This document shows, in pieces, positions 1 through 14,000 of a stretch of DNA of 64,000 nt. The notes under the pieces were generated by a model. The model was not told the origin of the DNA. It did no database searches and saw only the letters and a program-made list of their open reading frames with translations. The position numbers were made by a program, and so were the translations under genes. Within the stretch, counting starts at the first letter, position 1. Each line of letters starts with the position of its first letter. Origin of the DNA: Neodontobutis hainanensis (taxonomy: Eukaryota; Chordata; Actinopteri; Gobiiformes; Odontobutidae); NCBI GenBank assembly GCA_024349245.1, contig JALDNG010000386.1, forward strand, positions 1 to 64,000, given 5' to 3'.

Positions 1-49
1 GTAAATGTTGAAGCAGAACTAAGTATGATTTGCGCTGCTCCCCCTACAG

Positions 50-175
50 CTTCCTTCAGTGAATTACACTGTGGTAAACACGAGCAGCTCTGGACAACAC
101 TCTCCAGCTTCAGACAAAGGTTTTCTCTCTTTGTGTGTGACTGATCATGAAATAAAGTCTGGTTTTGGTTTGATT
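50..175 (+). other. candidate alternative terminal exon with poly(A) signal
   Basis: A pyrimidine-rich tract ending CCCCTACAG (to 49) is followed, in the phase used by the asph linker exons, by 31 open codons to a TGA at 142-144. AATAAA lies at 151-156, with a GT-rich stretch after it. This could be the last exon of a short asph isoform (junctin/junctate/humbug-type products lack the catalytic domain) or the 3' end of an upstream gene. The peptide is not recognised. Inference only. Confidence 0.25.
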
Positions 176-796
176 CTATGCTTTGTGTTTATTGAATTAC
201 CGTAAAGTAATTTATCGCTCTCGTGTGAACGTGACTGGTCACTTCTGTCGAGTCGTGGCAGTCCTGTTTTCAGAAACACCAGAGGGAGAAAGTGCACTTC
301 AAACACACCACTACAGCTCCATTAACCAACGTGAGGACTTAGAACTCTGTTTATGAAGGAAAAAATGTTTACAGTTACTTAAGTCTGATGGTTGTGATCT
401 TGAGGTGAGCTCTCACGGATCACAGAAACAAAGCACCTAACATACCTTTACAACATTCTGGATTAGAGTCACGGCTGAACGTCCTGAGAGCTATAAAGAC
501 CCTGACCCCTAAAAACCCTGATCTGAACTTTCTGCAGTGACTGCGACTAAAAGCCAGTTATGGAGTAATTTATCTGACACACTTAGTTCAGAAGTTAGGG
601 CTTTGTTATTTTGCAGATTACACTTGGTTTACAGCAAATCCAAGATGGCGTCTGGTTCATTCGTCTGAGGGATAAGAAAATAAAACTTATTCTGATTGAA
701 CTTGAACCTGGCTCTGATTGGATGAAGAAGTGTATTTGGAGTGAGGTTTTCTGATTTGTTTTAAAACAGGACTGAAGACGACAGAGAGACCAGCCT

Positions 797-1672
797 CACC
801 TGAGGGACGCTCACCTGAGGGACGTTCACCTGAGGGACACACACTTGAGAGGCACACAGGTGAGGAACACACACCTGAGGGACACACAGATGAGGGACAC
901 ACACCTGAGAGGCACACAGGTGAGGGACACACAGATGAGGGACACACACCTGAGAGGCACACAGGTGAGGAACACACACCTTAAGGACACTCACCTGAGG
1001 GACACACACCTGAGGGACACACACTTGAGAGGCACACAGATGAGGGACACACACCTGAGAGGCACACAGGTGAGGAACACACACCTGAGGTACACACACC
1101 TGAGGACACACACCTGAGAGGCACACAGGTGAGGAACACACACCTGAGGGACACACACTTGAGAGGCACACAGATGAGGAACACACACCTGAGGGACACA
1201 CACTTGAGAGGCACACAGATGAGGGACACACACCTGAGAGGCACACAGGTGAGGGACACACACCTGAGAGGCACACAGGTGAGGACACACACCTTAAGGA
1301 CACTCACCTGAGGGACACACACCTGAGAGCCACACAGGTGAGGGACACACACCTGAGGGACACACACACCTTAAGGACACTCACCTGAGGGACACAGACC
1401 TGAGAGGCACACAGGTGAGGGACACACACCTTAAGGACACTCACCTGAGGGATGCTCACCTGAGGGACGCTCACCTGAGGGACACACACCTGAGAGGCAC
1501 ACAGGTGAGGAACACACACCTTAAGGACACTCACCTGAGGGACACACACCTGAGAGCCACACAGGTGAGGGACACACACCTGAGGGACACACACACCTTA
1601 AGGACACTCACCTGAGGGACACAGACCTGAAGGACACACACCTGAGGAACACATACCTGAGGGACACCTGAG
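797..1672. repeat. minisatellite, about 15-bp unit (GACACACACCTGAGG)
   Basis: Imperfect tandem copies of GACACACACCTGAGG and the variant GAGAGGCACACAGGTGAG, in an asph intron. The open frames on both strands here are repeat-derived, Cys/Val/Pro-rich on one strand and Arg/Thr/His-rich on the other. Confidence 0.95.
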
Positions 1673-1805
1673 TCAGATCATGCAAATGTCTTCTAAATAG
1701 ACAAACCCTCACCTGTTACCTGAGCCTCACCTGTGACTCCGCCCTAAACCCATTTAAAACAGTAACTGTGGGTTTTGTGTCAGTGCTGCTGTTACAGTCT
1801 ATAAC

Positions 1806-1978
1806 ATTAGACAAACCTGTCCTAGTCCAACTAAAACCTGCTTAAATCTTACTAAAACCTGTTCAAATCCCACTAAAATCTGCTTAAATCCCACTAAAAC
1901 CTGTTCAAATCCCACTAAAATCCCACTAAAACCTGCTTAAATCCCACTAAAACCTGAATAAATCCCACTAAAACCTTC
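1806..1978. repeat. degenerate array, about 21-bp family (AAATCCCACTAAAACCTG)
   Basis: Tandem AAATCCCACTAAAACCTG-type units just upstream of the first asph exon in the window. It is the reverse complement of the family arrayed in riok3 at 41996-42492. Confidence 0.85.
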
Positions 1979-2037
1979 TATTGATGTGATGTTTGTGGTT
2001 GGATTAACTATTGGGTTGTTTTTTGTTTTGTTTAAAG

Positions 2038-5000
2038 AAAACACTGAACCACGACAGGAGGAGGCGGAGCCAACAGAGTCACATGACACAAGGACTGAAG
2101 AGTCACATGACACACAGGCAGAAGAAGAGAGAGGTGTGTTTTTGTTTATTTATTTTTTGAACCAGAGGGCTGCGACTAAAGCTGGGACAAAACCAGGCAT
2201 AAACCAGGTCTAAACCAGGCCGAAACCAGTTATAAACCAGGTCTAAACCAGGACTGAACCAGGCCTAAACCTGGTCTTACCTGGATGTACACCGGCTTCA
2301 GCAGCAGGCCTCTGGTCTGGACTAACTATTAGAAATGATAAAAGACATTATTGTGCTGCACCTGTCACTTCTCGGATCACCTTCAACTAGAAATGCTCCA
2401 GAACCTCTGACTGTTCTTGTGGCGGGTTTAGCGCCATCTTGTGGAGAACTATTATTTTGCCAAACTTAAATTAACTCCTTATTAACTGCCATATACACAA
2501 GTCTGCCAGAGCATTTCTTACTTTTTTACATGCTGTTGTGCTATTTTTTGGTGTATTCTATACATCAATACAATCCCTAAACCCCATATTTTAAGGAATA
2601 TATACAGTAATTTCATTGTAACTAAATAAATTCATAAAAAGTGCAATAAACCAGAAAGAAATTGAATAGTTTTTTTTTCACCTATTAAAAAAAAGAAAAA
2701 AAAGAAATTTCCTTGTTATATTTCTCAAAATTGTGTAAAAATGTGCACATCATTTCAAACGCCATACATTTTATTTGGAGTGTCTACCCAATGCAGTTTT
2801 TGAGATAGACATATTTTTTAAACTGTGAAAAAGAAAATATTATTGACAATTTTTCACAATTTGCAAAAAATACAGCTTGTACAACAAAATACTATTTAAA
2901 ATAAATTTCAAAGTGTAACAGAAACACGGCAGCACACTTGTATAAGACCATGTTCATTCATAAAAGTACAATAAACAACCCAAAAGAGAAATAGTTTCAG
3001 CGGATCGGAGCGGTCAACTCCCTCATGAACTGTTTAGTCCATCACAGCTGATGGCACCGGCCCCTCCACTGGTGTGTACCCCCCCAACCTCTCCCAAAAC
3101 TCCAGATACAGCCAGAGCCCAGTGTCTCATCTTCTCTGAGCTCTGAATTTTTACCCCTGCTTCTGTGTGCCTGCTGCAGACTCCTCCTCTGCCTGTCCTC
3201 AGTACAACAGTAATAATTATATACATATATATACATACACTAATGTATAAGTAGAGCTAAAACTATCAGTAAATCTAAATCTCTAGAGTGTGGTCTGGAC
3301 CTGCTCTGACTGTGATTTATAAAAGAACAAGTGCAGTTGAATTTAATCTAAAAATGACAATGCATTATATATACTTTTAACACAACACACATGAACTTAC
3401 ACGTATGATTAGACGTATTATTACACGTATGATTAGACGTATTATTACACGTATGATTTGACGTATTATTACACGTATGATTTGACGTATTATTACACGT
3501 ATGATTACACGTATGATTAGACGTATTATTACACGTATGATTAGACGTATTACACATATGATTAGACGTATGATTAGACGTATTATTTAGACGTATTATT
3601 ACACGTATGATTAGACGTATTATTACACGTATGATTAGACGAATTATTAGACGTATTATTACACGTATGATTAGACGTATTATTACACATATGATTAGAC
3701 GTATTATTACACGTATGATTAGACGTATTATTACACGTATGATTAGACGAATTATTAGACGTATTATTTAGACGTATGATTAGACGTATGATTAGACGTA
3801 TTATTACACGTATGATTAGACGTATTATTACACGTATTATTAGACGTATTATTACACGTATGATTAGACGTATGATTAGACGTATTATTACACGTATGAT
3901 TAGACGTATTATTAGACGTATGATTAGACGTATGATTAGACGTATTATTACACGTATGATTAGACGTATTATTACACATATGATTAGACGTATTATTACA
4001 CGTATGATTAGACGTATTATTTAGACGTATTATTTAGACGTATTATTACACGTATGATTAGACGTATGATTAGACGTATTATTACACGTATGATTAGACG
4101 TATTATTTAGACGTATTATTACACGTATGATTAGACGTATTATTTAGACGTATTATTACACGTATTATTAGACGTAAGATTAGACGTATGATTAGACGTA
4201 TTATTACACGTATGATTAGACGTATTATTTAGACGTATTATTACACGTATGATTAGACGTATTATTACACATATGATTAGACGTATTATTACACGTATTA
4301 TTAGACGTATGATTAGACGTATTATTAGACGTAAGATTAGACGTATTATTACACGTATGATTAGACGTATGATTAGACAAATTATTAGACGTATTATTTA
4401 GACGTATTATTTAGACGTATTTTTAGACGTATTATTTAGACGTATTAGACGTATTAATTAGACGTATTATTAGACGTATTATTTAGACGTATTATTAGAC
4501 GTATTATTAGACGTATTATTAGACGTATTATTTAGACGTATTATCCATCCATCCATCCATCTTCTACCTCTTATCCGGGGCCGGGTCGCGGGGGCAGTCT
4601 AAGCAGCTCTTCCGGGGGGAAACCGAGGCGTTCCCAGGCCAGCCGAGAGACATAGTCCCTCCAGCGTGTCCTAGGTCTTCCCCGAGGTCTCCTCCCGGTG
4701 GGACATGCCCAGAACACCTCCCCAGGGAGGCGTCCGGGAGGCATCCGAAACAGATGCCCGAGCCACCTCAGCTGGCTCCTCTCGATGTGAAGGAGCAGCG
4801 GCTCTACTTTGAGCTCCTCCCGAGTGACCGAGTTCCTCACCCTATCTCTAAGGGAGCGCCCCGCCACTCTGCGGAGAAAGCTCATTTCGGCCGCCTGTAT
4901 CCGGGATCTTGTTCTTTTGGTCATGACCCAAAGCTCATGACCATAGGTGAGAGTAGGAACGTAGATCGACTGGTAAATCGAGAGCTTTGCCTTACAGCTC

Positions 5001-8000
5001 AGCTCCTTCTTCACCACGACAGACCGGTACATCGACCGCATCTCTGCAGAAGCTGCACCGAGCCGTCTGTCGATCTCACGCTCCTTCCTTCCCTCACTCG
5101 TGAACAAGACCCCGAGATACTTGAACTCCTCCACTTGAGGCAGGAGCTCTCCACCAACCTGAAGGGGGCAAGCCACCCTTTTCCGACTGAGAACCATGGT
5201 GCAGACTTGGAGGTGCTGATCCTCATCCCAGCCGCTTCACACTCAGCTTCAAACCGTCCCAGTGCAGCTGAAGGTCCTGGCTTGATGGAGCCAACAGGAC
5301 AACATCATCTGCAAAAAGCAGAGACGAGATCCTGTGGTCCCCAAACCAGACTCCCTCCGGCCCCTGGCTGCGCCTAGAAATCCTGTCCATAAAGATAATG
5401 AACAGGACCGGTGACAAAGGGCAGCCCTGCCGGAGTCCAACATTCACCGGGAACAGACGTATGGATTATTAGACGTATTGTTAGACGTATTATTAGACGT
5501 ATTATTTAGACGTATTATTAGACGTATTATTTAGACGTATTATTAGACGTATTATTTAGACGTATTGTTAGACGTATGATTAGACGTATTATTAGACGTA
5601 TTATTTAGACGTATTATTAAAAGTATTGTTAGACGTATTATTTAGACGTATTATTAGACGTATTATTTAGACGTATTATTAGACGTATTATTTAGACGTA
5701 TGATTAGACGTATTATTTAGACGTATTATTTAGACGTATTACGCGCGACAACAATAAACAATGATCATATTTGGCGCTGCTTTTCTCAGACTCAGAACAT
5801 GTGATGAAATATATACTTACATGTCATGAGAGGGATCTATTCCTTCAGTGAAGTGGACTTATTCATAACTGTCGGCACTATCCGGGTCAGACGAGGGGTA
5901 AAAAACTCCTCTTCATCATTCGACGCAGTATAACTTCTTCACTTTCATATGCAAAAAAAGTTTTGTTAAAAATCTTAATTCGTTGTGAAGAGGCATCTAA
6001 AAATACGTATGGAAACTGGATCGCGGGCGCAGGTTTAGGCCTGCTTTACATTTACACATGTGACTTATATGCTGCGCTCTGATTGGCTCATGTATAATCT
6101 CTTGTTCTGTTTCTAGAATCTGAGTCTCAGGACGACGTGGAGTCACACATACAAGGTCTGTTACTTTAGTCCTGGTTCAGACCCGGTTTAGTCCTGGTTA
6201 GTCCCGGTTTAGTCCTGGTTCAGACCCGGTTTAGTCCTGTTTAGTCCCGGTTTAGTCCTGGTTCAGACCCGGTTTAGTCCTGGTTAGTCCCGGTTTAGTC
6301 CTGGTTCAGACCCGGTTTAGTCCTGTTTAGTCCCGGTTTAGTCCTGGTTCAGACCCGGTTTAGTCCTGGTTAGTCCCGGTTTAGTCCTGGTTCAGACCCG
6401 GTTTAGTCCTGTTTAGTCCCGGTTTAGTCCTGGTTCAGACCCGGTTTAGTCCTGGTTAGTCCCGGTTTAGTCCTGGTTCAGACCCGGTTTAGTCCTGTTT
6501 AGTCCTGGTTTAGTCCTGGTTCAGACCCGGTTTAGTCCTGGTTAGTCCCGGTTTAGTCCTGGTTCAGACCCGGTTTAGTCCTGGTTAGTCCCGGTTTAGT
6601 CCTGGTTCAGACCCGGTTTAGTCCTGTTTAGTCCCGGTTTAGTCCTGGTTCAGACCCGGTTTAGTCCTGTTTAGTCCCGGTTTAGTCCTGGTTCAGACCC
6701 GGTTTAGTCCTGTTTAGACCTGGTTTAGACCTGGTTTAGTCCTGTTTAGACCCAGTTTAGACCTGGTTTAGACCCAGTTTAGACCTGGTTTAGTCCTGTT
6801 TAGACCCGGTTCAGACCTGGTTTAGACCTGGTTCAGACCTGGTTTAGACCTGGTTTAGACCCAGTTTAGACCTGGTTTAGTCCTGTTTAGACCCGGTTCA
6901 GACCTGGTTTAGACCTGGTTCAGACCTGGTTTAGACCCGGTTTAGACCTGGTTTAGTCCAGTTTAGACCTGGTTTAGACCCAGTTTAGACCTGGTTTAGT
7001 CCTGTTCAGACCTGGTTTAGACCCGGTTTAGACCTGGTTTAGACCTAGTTTAGTCCTGTTTAGACCCGGTTTAGTCCTGTTTAGACCCAGTTTAGACCTG
7101 GTTTAGTCCTGTTTAGACCCGGTTCAGACCTGGTTTAGACCTGGTTCAGACCTGGTTTAGACCCGGTTTAGACCTGGTTTAGAGAACATTGGCTGAAGGT
7201 GCTCAGGTCAAAGGTCAAAGGTGATATTTTTGTGTTTGTTTTTGCAGAAGCTGTTTCTCTTCCTCGTCCTCGAGACGACTTCAGTCCAGGTCTGTCCTTC
7301 TTTCATTTGTTCATAAAAAGACCAGCCCCTGACCTTTGAACCTGAGACAAACCCACAGGTCAGTGATCAGTCTTTGTACTTTAGTTCTGACACAGTTCTA
7401 ATTCTGTTGTAGATGATCCTGGAGGAGACGGCACTCTTTCAGACGGTCCGTGAGGCTCCTGTAAACATGATGTCATTAGTTTGTTTACAGAAAATTAAAT
7501 CCCTGTTGTCTTTTTCAGAAGACGGACACAAAGCTGAACCCATCGACACCACTGGAGGTTTTTCAAAACTAACAAACAATAAATAAACAATCAATAAAAC
7601 AATGTGTAGCTAATGGAATAATACAACCTTTCAAAACAGAACAATGTCTGAGTCAGACACCTTCCTGCAGAAACAAACAAAATATTATTTCTGTTTTTCT
7701 GTTTTAGTTTTAGTCGAGGAGCTGCAGCCGAAGAACACCATCTGTGAGTCTCACTCTTTTAAAAACAGACTCATACAGGGGCATGAAAAAGTATCTGAAC
7801 CCTTTGTAATTTCTCTCATGTCTGAAGTTGGTGAGCTGTTCCATCTTTCCTCCAAATGATGTTCTCTGTTTCATCAGTCCACAAAATATTCAGGCAGAAG
7901 TTCTGTGGACTGTCCAAGTGCCTTTTTGCGAACATTAAACGTGCAGTAATGTTTTTTTTAGGCTCCAGTGGCTTCCTTCGTGGAGTCCTCATGAACACCA

Positions 8001-11000
8001 TTCTTAGCCAGTGTTTTACAGATAGTCGATGTTTGCACAGAGATATTGGACTGTGCCAGTGATTTCTGTGAGTCTTTAGCAAACACTCTAGGGTTCTTTT
8101 TTACCTCTCTGAGGATTCTGCGCTGAACTCTTGTTGTATTTTTGGTGGACGACCACTCTTTGGGAGAGAAGCAGTGCCAAACTCTCTCCATTTGGAGACA
8201 CTTTCTCTAAATGAGATTAATGAACATTCAGACTTTTAGAGATAAGTTTGTAACCTTTCCCGGCTTTATACAAATCAACAGTTCTTGATGGCAGGTCTTT
8301 AGAGACTCTTTTGAGCGAGCCATGTGCACATCAGACAGTGCTTCTCATTCAGACACAATTCTTCCCAGGTGTGTGTTTATAGTGAGCAGAGCAGCTTTAA
8401 GCCTCTCCTCAGTGACTGGACACAGCCAGGACTTAAATTGTTTAAATGCTCTCAAAGTCTCCTTAGGCAGAAGGTTCAGTTACTTATTCCTTCCTCTTCT
8501 GTCATTGTTTACATGTTATTCTCATTAAAATATAAAAACCTATAAATGTTTGGGTGGTTTTAGTTAAAGCAGACCCTGTTTTTTCATTTGTGTCATTTTG
8601 ACAAAGGTCAGATCACATTTGATTTTAGGCAGAAATGTGAGAAATTACAAAGGGTTCAGATACTTTTACATCCCACTGTATAAAAGAGTTTAAAACGGAC
8701 TTGTATAAAAGAGTTAAATGTGTTTTTCTGTTTCAGTGAAGTCTGGACAGGATCTGACCAGCTCCAAGTTTTCTGAGGAAACAGGTAACAGACCTGACCT
8801 GAACAGGACCCAGAGCTGGTTCTGAAACAAACCAGTCTTTGTGACTCCGAACAGACTTTAAAAATGAGAGACAGGTTTCCACTAACTTCAGTTAAAATCT
8901 CACACAAACACAATCTACATTTACACAGATATAAATCAGTCCTGGTCCTGGTTTAGACCTGGTCCTGGTCCAGTCCTGGACAGTTTTCTGGAGCAGATTC
9001 ATGTTTTGTTTTTTATTTCCAGAGGCAGAACCACAGACAGAACCAGAGAGAGCGAAAGGGAATGTGGCAGAACCAGAGCCGACGGCAGAAGGTGAGCTCA
9101 TCCCAGACTCAGACCAAATCTAAAAAACACGTTTTCACAACACACTGTTTTTCTGTTTCAGCGACGACAGAGAAGCTCCAAGAAAAAGGTAAAAAAACAG
9201 GTTTATTGTTTACACAAACTCAAAGACTGTTCATTAAAAACTCTTTTTCTGATTTACAGCAAAGAAGAAGAAACCAAAGCTGTTCAATAAATTTGACAAA
9301 ACAATCAAACCTGAGATTGACGCGGCCGAAAAACTACGTAAAAAGGTTTTTTATTTAATAAGTGAAAAAAGCTTGAATATTTCTGATTTGTTTATCGTTT
9401 ATAAAAAAAGGGTCATTGAATATTTGAGCTGTGTTTGTGTCTCAGGGAAAAGTGGAGGAGGCTCTGCAGGCCTTCGAGGCTCTGGTTCAGCGTTTCCCTC
9501 ACAGCCCTCGAGCACGCCTCGGAAAAGCACAGGTAACATCTCACCTCAAGTTTACAGACTCCAGTTTACAGACTCCAGTTTACAGACTCCAGATTACAGA
9601 CTCCAGTTTACATAAACCAGTTTACAGACTCCAGTTTACAGACTCCAGTTTACAGACTCCAGATTACAGACTCCAGTTTACAGACTCCAGTTTACAGACA
9701 CCAGTTTACAGACTCCAGTTTACATAAACCAGTTTACAGACACCAGTTTACATAAACCAGTTTACAGACTCCAGTTTACAGACTCCAGTTTACAGACACC
9801 AGTTTACAGACTCCAGTTTACATAAACCAGTTTACAGACACCAGTTTACATAAACCAGTTTACAGACTCCAGTTTACAGACTCCAGTTTACAGACACCAG
9901 TTTACAGACTCCAGTTTACATAAACCAGTTTACAGACTCCAGTTTACAGACACCAGTTTACAGACTCCAGTTTACAGACACCAGTTTACAGACTCCAGTT
10001 TACAGACACCAGTTTACAGACTCCAGTTTACATAAACCAGTTTACAGACACCAGTTTACATAAACCAGTTTACAGACTCCAGTTTACAGACTCCAGTTTA
10101 CAGACACCAGTTTACAGACACCAGTTTACAGACTCCAGTTTACAGACTCCAGTTTACATAAACCAGTTTACATAAACCAGTTTACAGACACCAGTTTACA
10201 GACACCAGTTTACAGACTCCAGTTTACAGACTCCAGTTTACATAAACCAGTTTACATAAACCAGTTTACAGACACCAGTTTACAGACTCCAGTTTACATA
10301 AACCAGTTTACATAAACCAGTTTACAGACACCAGTTTACAGACTCCAGATTACAGACTCCAGTTTACAGACTCCAGTTTTCATAAACCAGTTTACAGACT
10401 CCAGTTTACATAAACCAGTTTACAGACACCAGTTTACAGACTCCAGTTTACAGACTCCAGTTTACATAAACCAGTTTACAGACTCCGGTTTACAGACTCC
10501 AGTTTACAGACTCCAGATTACAGACTCCAGTTTACAGACTCCAGTTTACAGACTCCAGATTACAGACTCCAGATTACAGACTCCAGTTTACAGACACCAG
10601 ATTACAAACTCCAGTTTACAGACTCCAGATTACAGACTCCAGTTTACAGACTCCAGTTTACAGACACCAGTTTACAGACTCCAGTTTTCATAAACTAGTT
10701 TACAGACTCCAGTTTACAGACTCCAGTTTACAGACACCAGTTTACAGACTCCAGTTTTCATAAACTAGTTTACAGACTCCAGTTTACAGACTCCAGATTA
10801 CAGACTCCAGTTTACATAAACCAGTTTACAGACTCCAGTTTACAGACTCCAGTTTACAGACTCCAGATTACAGACTCCAGTTTACATAAACCAGTTTACA
10901 GACACCAGTTTACATAAACCAGTTTACAGACTCCAGTTTACAGACACCAGTTTACAGACTCCAGTTTACAGACACCAGTTTACAGACTCCAGTTTACATA

Positions 11001-14000
11001 AACCAGTTTACAGACACTAGTTTACAGACTCCAGTTTACAGACTCCAGTTTACATAAACCAGTTTACAGACACCAGTTTACAGACTCCAGTTTACAGACT
11101 CCAGTTTACAGACTCAAGTTTACAGACTCCAGTTTACAGACTCCAGTTTACATAAACCAGTTTACAGACACCAGTTTACAGACTCCAGTTTACAGACTCC
11201 AGTTTACATAAACCAGTTTACAGACTCCGGTTTACAGACTCCAGTTTACAGACTCCAGATTACAGACTCCAGTTTACAGACTCCAGTTTACAGACTCCAG
11301 ATTACAGACTCCAGATTACAGACTCCAGTTTACAGACACCAGATTACAGACTCCAGTTTACAGACTCCAGTTTACAGACACCAGTTTACAGACTCCAGTT
11401 TACAGACTCCAGTTTTCATAAACTAGTTTACAGACTCCAGTTTACAGACTCCAGATTACAGACTCCAGATTACAAACTCCAGTTTACAGACTCCAGATTA
11501 CAGACTCCAGTTTACAGACACCAGTTTACAGACACCAGTTTACAGACTCCAGTTTTCATAAACTAGTTTACAGACTCCAGTTTACAGACTCCAGTTTACA
11601 GACTCCAGTTTACAGACTCCAGTTTTCATAAACTAGTTTACAGACTCCAGTTTACAGACTCCAGTTTACATAAACCAGTTTACAGACTCCAGTTTACAGA
11701 CTCCAGTTTTCATAAACTAGTTTACAGACTCCAGTTTACATAAACCAGTTTACAGACTCCGGTTTACAGACTCCAGTTTACAGACTCCAGATTACAGACT
11801 CCAGTTTACAGACTCCAGTTTACAGACACCAGTTTACAGACTCCAGATTACAGACTCCAGTTTACAGACTCCAGTTTACAGACACCAGTTTACAGACACC
11901 AGTTTACATAAACCAGTTTACAGACTCCAGATTACAGACTCCAGATTACAGACTCCAGTTTACAGAAACCAGATTACAGACTCCAGATTACAGACTCCAG
12001 TTTACAGAAACCAGTTTACAGAAACCAGATTACAGACTTCAGATTACAGACTCCAGATTACAGACTCCAGATTACAGACTCAAGTTTCCAGACTCAAGTT
12101 TCCAGACTCCAGATTACAGACTCCAGATTACAGACTCCAGATTACAGACTCCAGATTACAGACTCCAGTTTACAGACTCCAGATTACAGACTCCAGATTA
12201 CAGACTCCAGATTACAGACTCCAGATTACAGACTCCAGTTTACAGACTCCAGATTACAGACTCCAGATTACAGACTCAAGTTTCCAGACTCAAGTTTCCA
12301 GACTCCAGATTACAGACACCAGTTTACAGACTCCAGTTTACAGACTCCAGTTTACAGACACCAGTTTACAGACACCAGTTTACAGACTCCAGTTTACAGA
12401 CTCAAGTTTCCAGACTCCAGATTACAGACTCCAGATTACAGACACCAGATTACAGACACCAGGACGATGTTTCAGGCGGAGGACGATGTTGCAGAGAAGC
12501 GTCGCAGTAACGAGATGCTGCAGAGAGCCATAAACTCGTACAGAGAGGCCTCAGAGCTGCCAGACGCCCCGTTAGACCTGGTGAAGACCTCCCTGAAGAG
12601 ACAGGCCGAGAGGCAGCAGTTCCTGGGTAAGACCTGCTAAAACCAGATAAAAACTCAGGGCTGCTGAAGGCCTGGGTGAAAGACAGAGGAAACCTGATCA
12701 AATCCATTTAAAACCTGTTTGTCTGTTGTCTGTAGGTCGGACCCGAGGCTCGTTGGCGACTCTGGAGCGTCTGGTGCAGGTTTTTCCGGAGGACGTGTCT
12801 CTGAAGAACGACCTGGGAGTGGCTCACCTTTTACTGGGAGACAACAAGGGAGCCAAGAGGGTTTACGAAGAGGTAACGTAGCTTTGAACAGGTTTTACAC
12901 AGATTTTAGACAGATTTGAACTTTTAAAAGCTTTTTTGTCTCTCCAGGTTTTGGCTGCTGCTCCTGACGATGGTTTTGCCAAAGTTCACTACGGCTTCAT
13001 CTTAAAATCTGAGAACAAGATCTCAGAGAGTGTTCCATTTCTGAGGGTAAGACCGTGCCTAAACCGGGTCTAAACCGGGTCTAAACCAGGTCTAACCCAG
13101 GTCTAAACCAGGCCTTAACCGGGTCTAAACCGGGTTTAAACCGGGTCTAAACCAGGTCTAAACCAGGACTAAACCAGGTCTTAACCAGGTCTTAACCAGG
13201 TCTTAACCGGGTCTAAACCGTCTCTAAACCAGGTCTAAACCGGGTCTAAACCAGAACTAAACCGGGTCTAAACCAGGTCTAAACCGGGTCTAAACCGGGT
13301 CTAAACCGTCTCTAAACCATGTCTAAACCATCTCTAAACCTTCTCTAAACCAGGTCTAAACCGGGTCTAAACCATCTCTAAACCGGGTCTAAACCGGGTC
13401 TAAACCATCTCTAAACCGGGTCTAAACCGGGTCTAAACAAGGTCTAAACCGGGTCTAAACCGTCTCTAAACCAGGTCTGAAACGTCTCTAAACCAGGTCT
13501 AAACCGTCTCTAAACCGGGTCTAAACCAGGCCTTAACCGGGTCTAAACTGTGTCTAAACCGGGTCTAAACAAGGTCTAAACCGGGTCTAAACCGGGTTTA
13601 AACCAGGTCTAAACCGGGTTTAAACCAGGTCTAAACCAGGACTAAACCAGGTCTTAACCAGGTCTTAACCGGTTCTAAACCGTCTCTATACCGGGTTTAA
13701 ACCAGGCCTTAACCGGGTCTAAACTGTGTCTAAACCCGGGTCTAAACCGGGTCTAAACCAGGACTAAACCGTGTCTAAACCGGGTCTAAACCAGGCCTTA
13801 ACCGGGTCTAAACCGTCTCTAAACCGGTCTAAACCGTCTCTAAACTGTCTCTAAACCGGGTCTAAACTGTCTCTAAACCGGTCTAAACTGTCTTTAAACC
13901 GGTCTAAACCGGTCTAAACCGCCTCTAAACCGGATCTAAACCGGTCTAAACTGTCTCTAAACCGGTCTAAACTGTCTCTAAACCGTCTCTAAACCTTCTC

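Noticed and set aside
687..1615. Cys/Val/Pro-rich and Arg/Thr/His-rich open frames
   Set aside because: Products of the GACACACACCTGAGG array on either strand.
1986..2213. MFVVGLTIGLFFVLFK as an asph transmembrane start
   Set aside because: The stretch is the pyrimidine-rich intron end before the acceptor at 2037; the hydrophobic run is incidental.
3348..4024. Asn/Thr/Cys- and Ile/Arg/Met-repeat open frames
   Set aside because: Products of the ACGTATTATTAG array.
4754..5377. 207-codon plus-strand frame
   Set aside because: Antisense shadow of the Rex3-like reverse transcriptase fragment.
9540..12465. CRISPR-like direct repeats
   Set aside because: Units are contiguous with no unique spacers, and the genome is eukaryotic.
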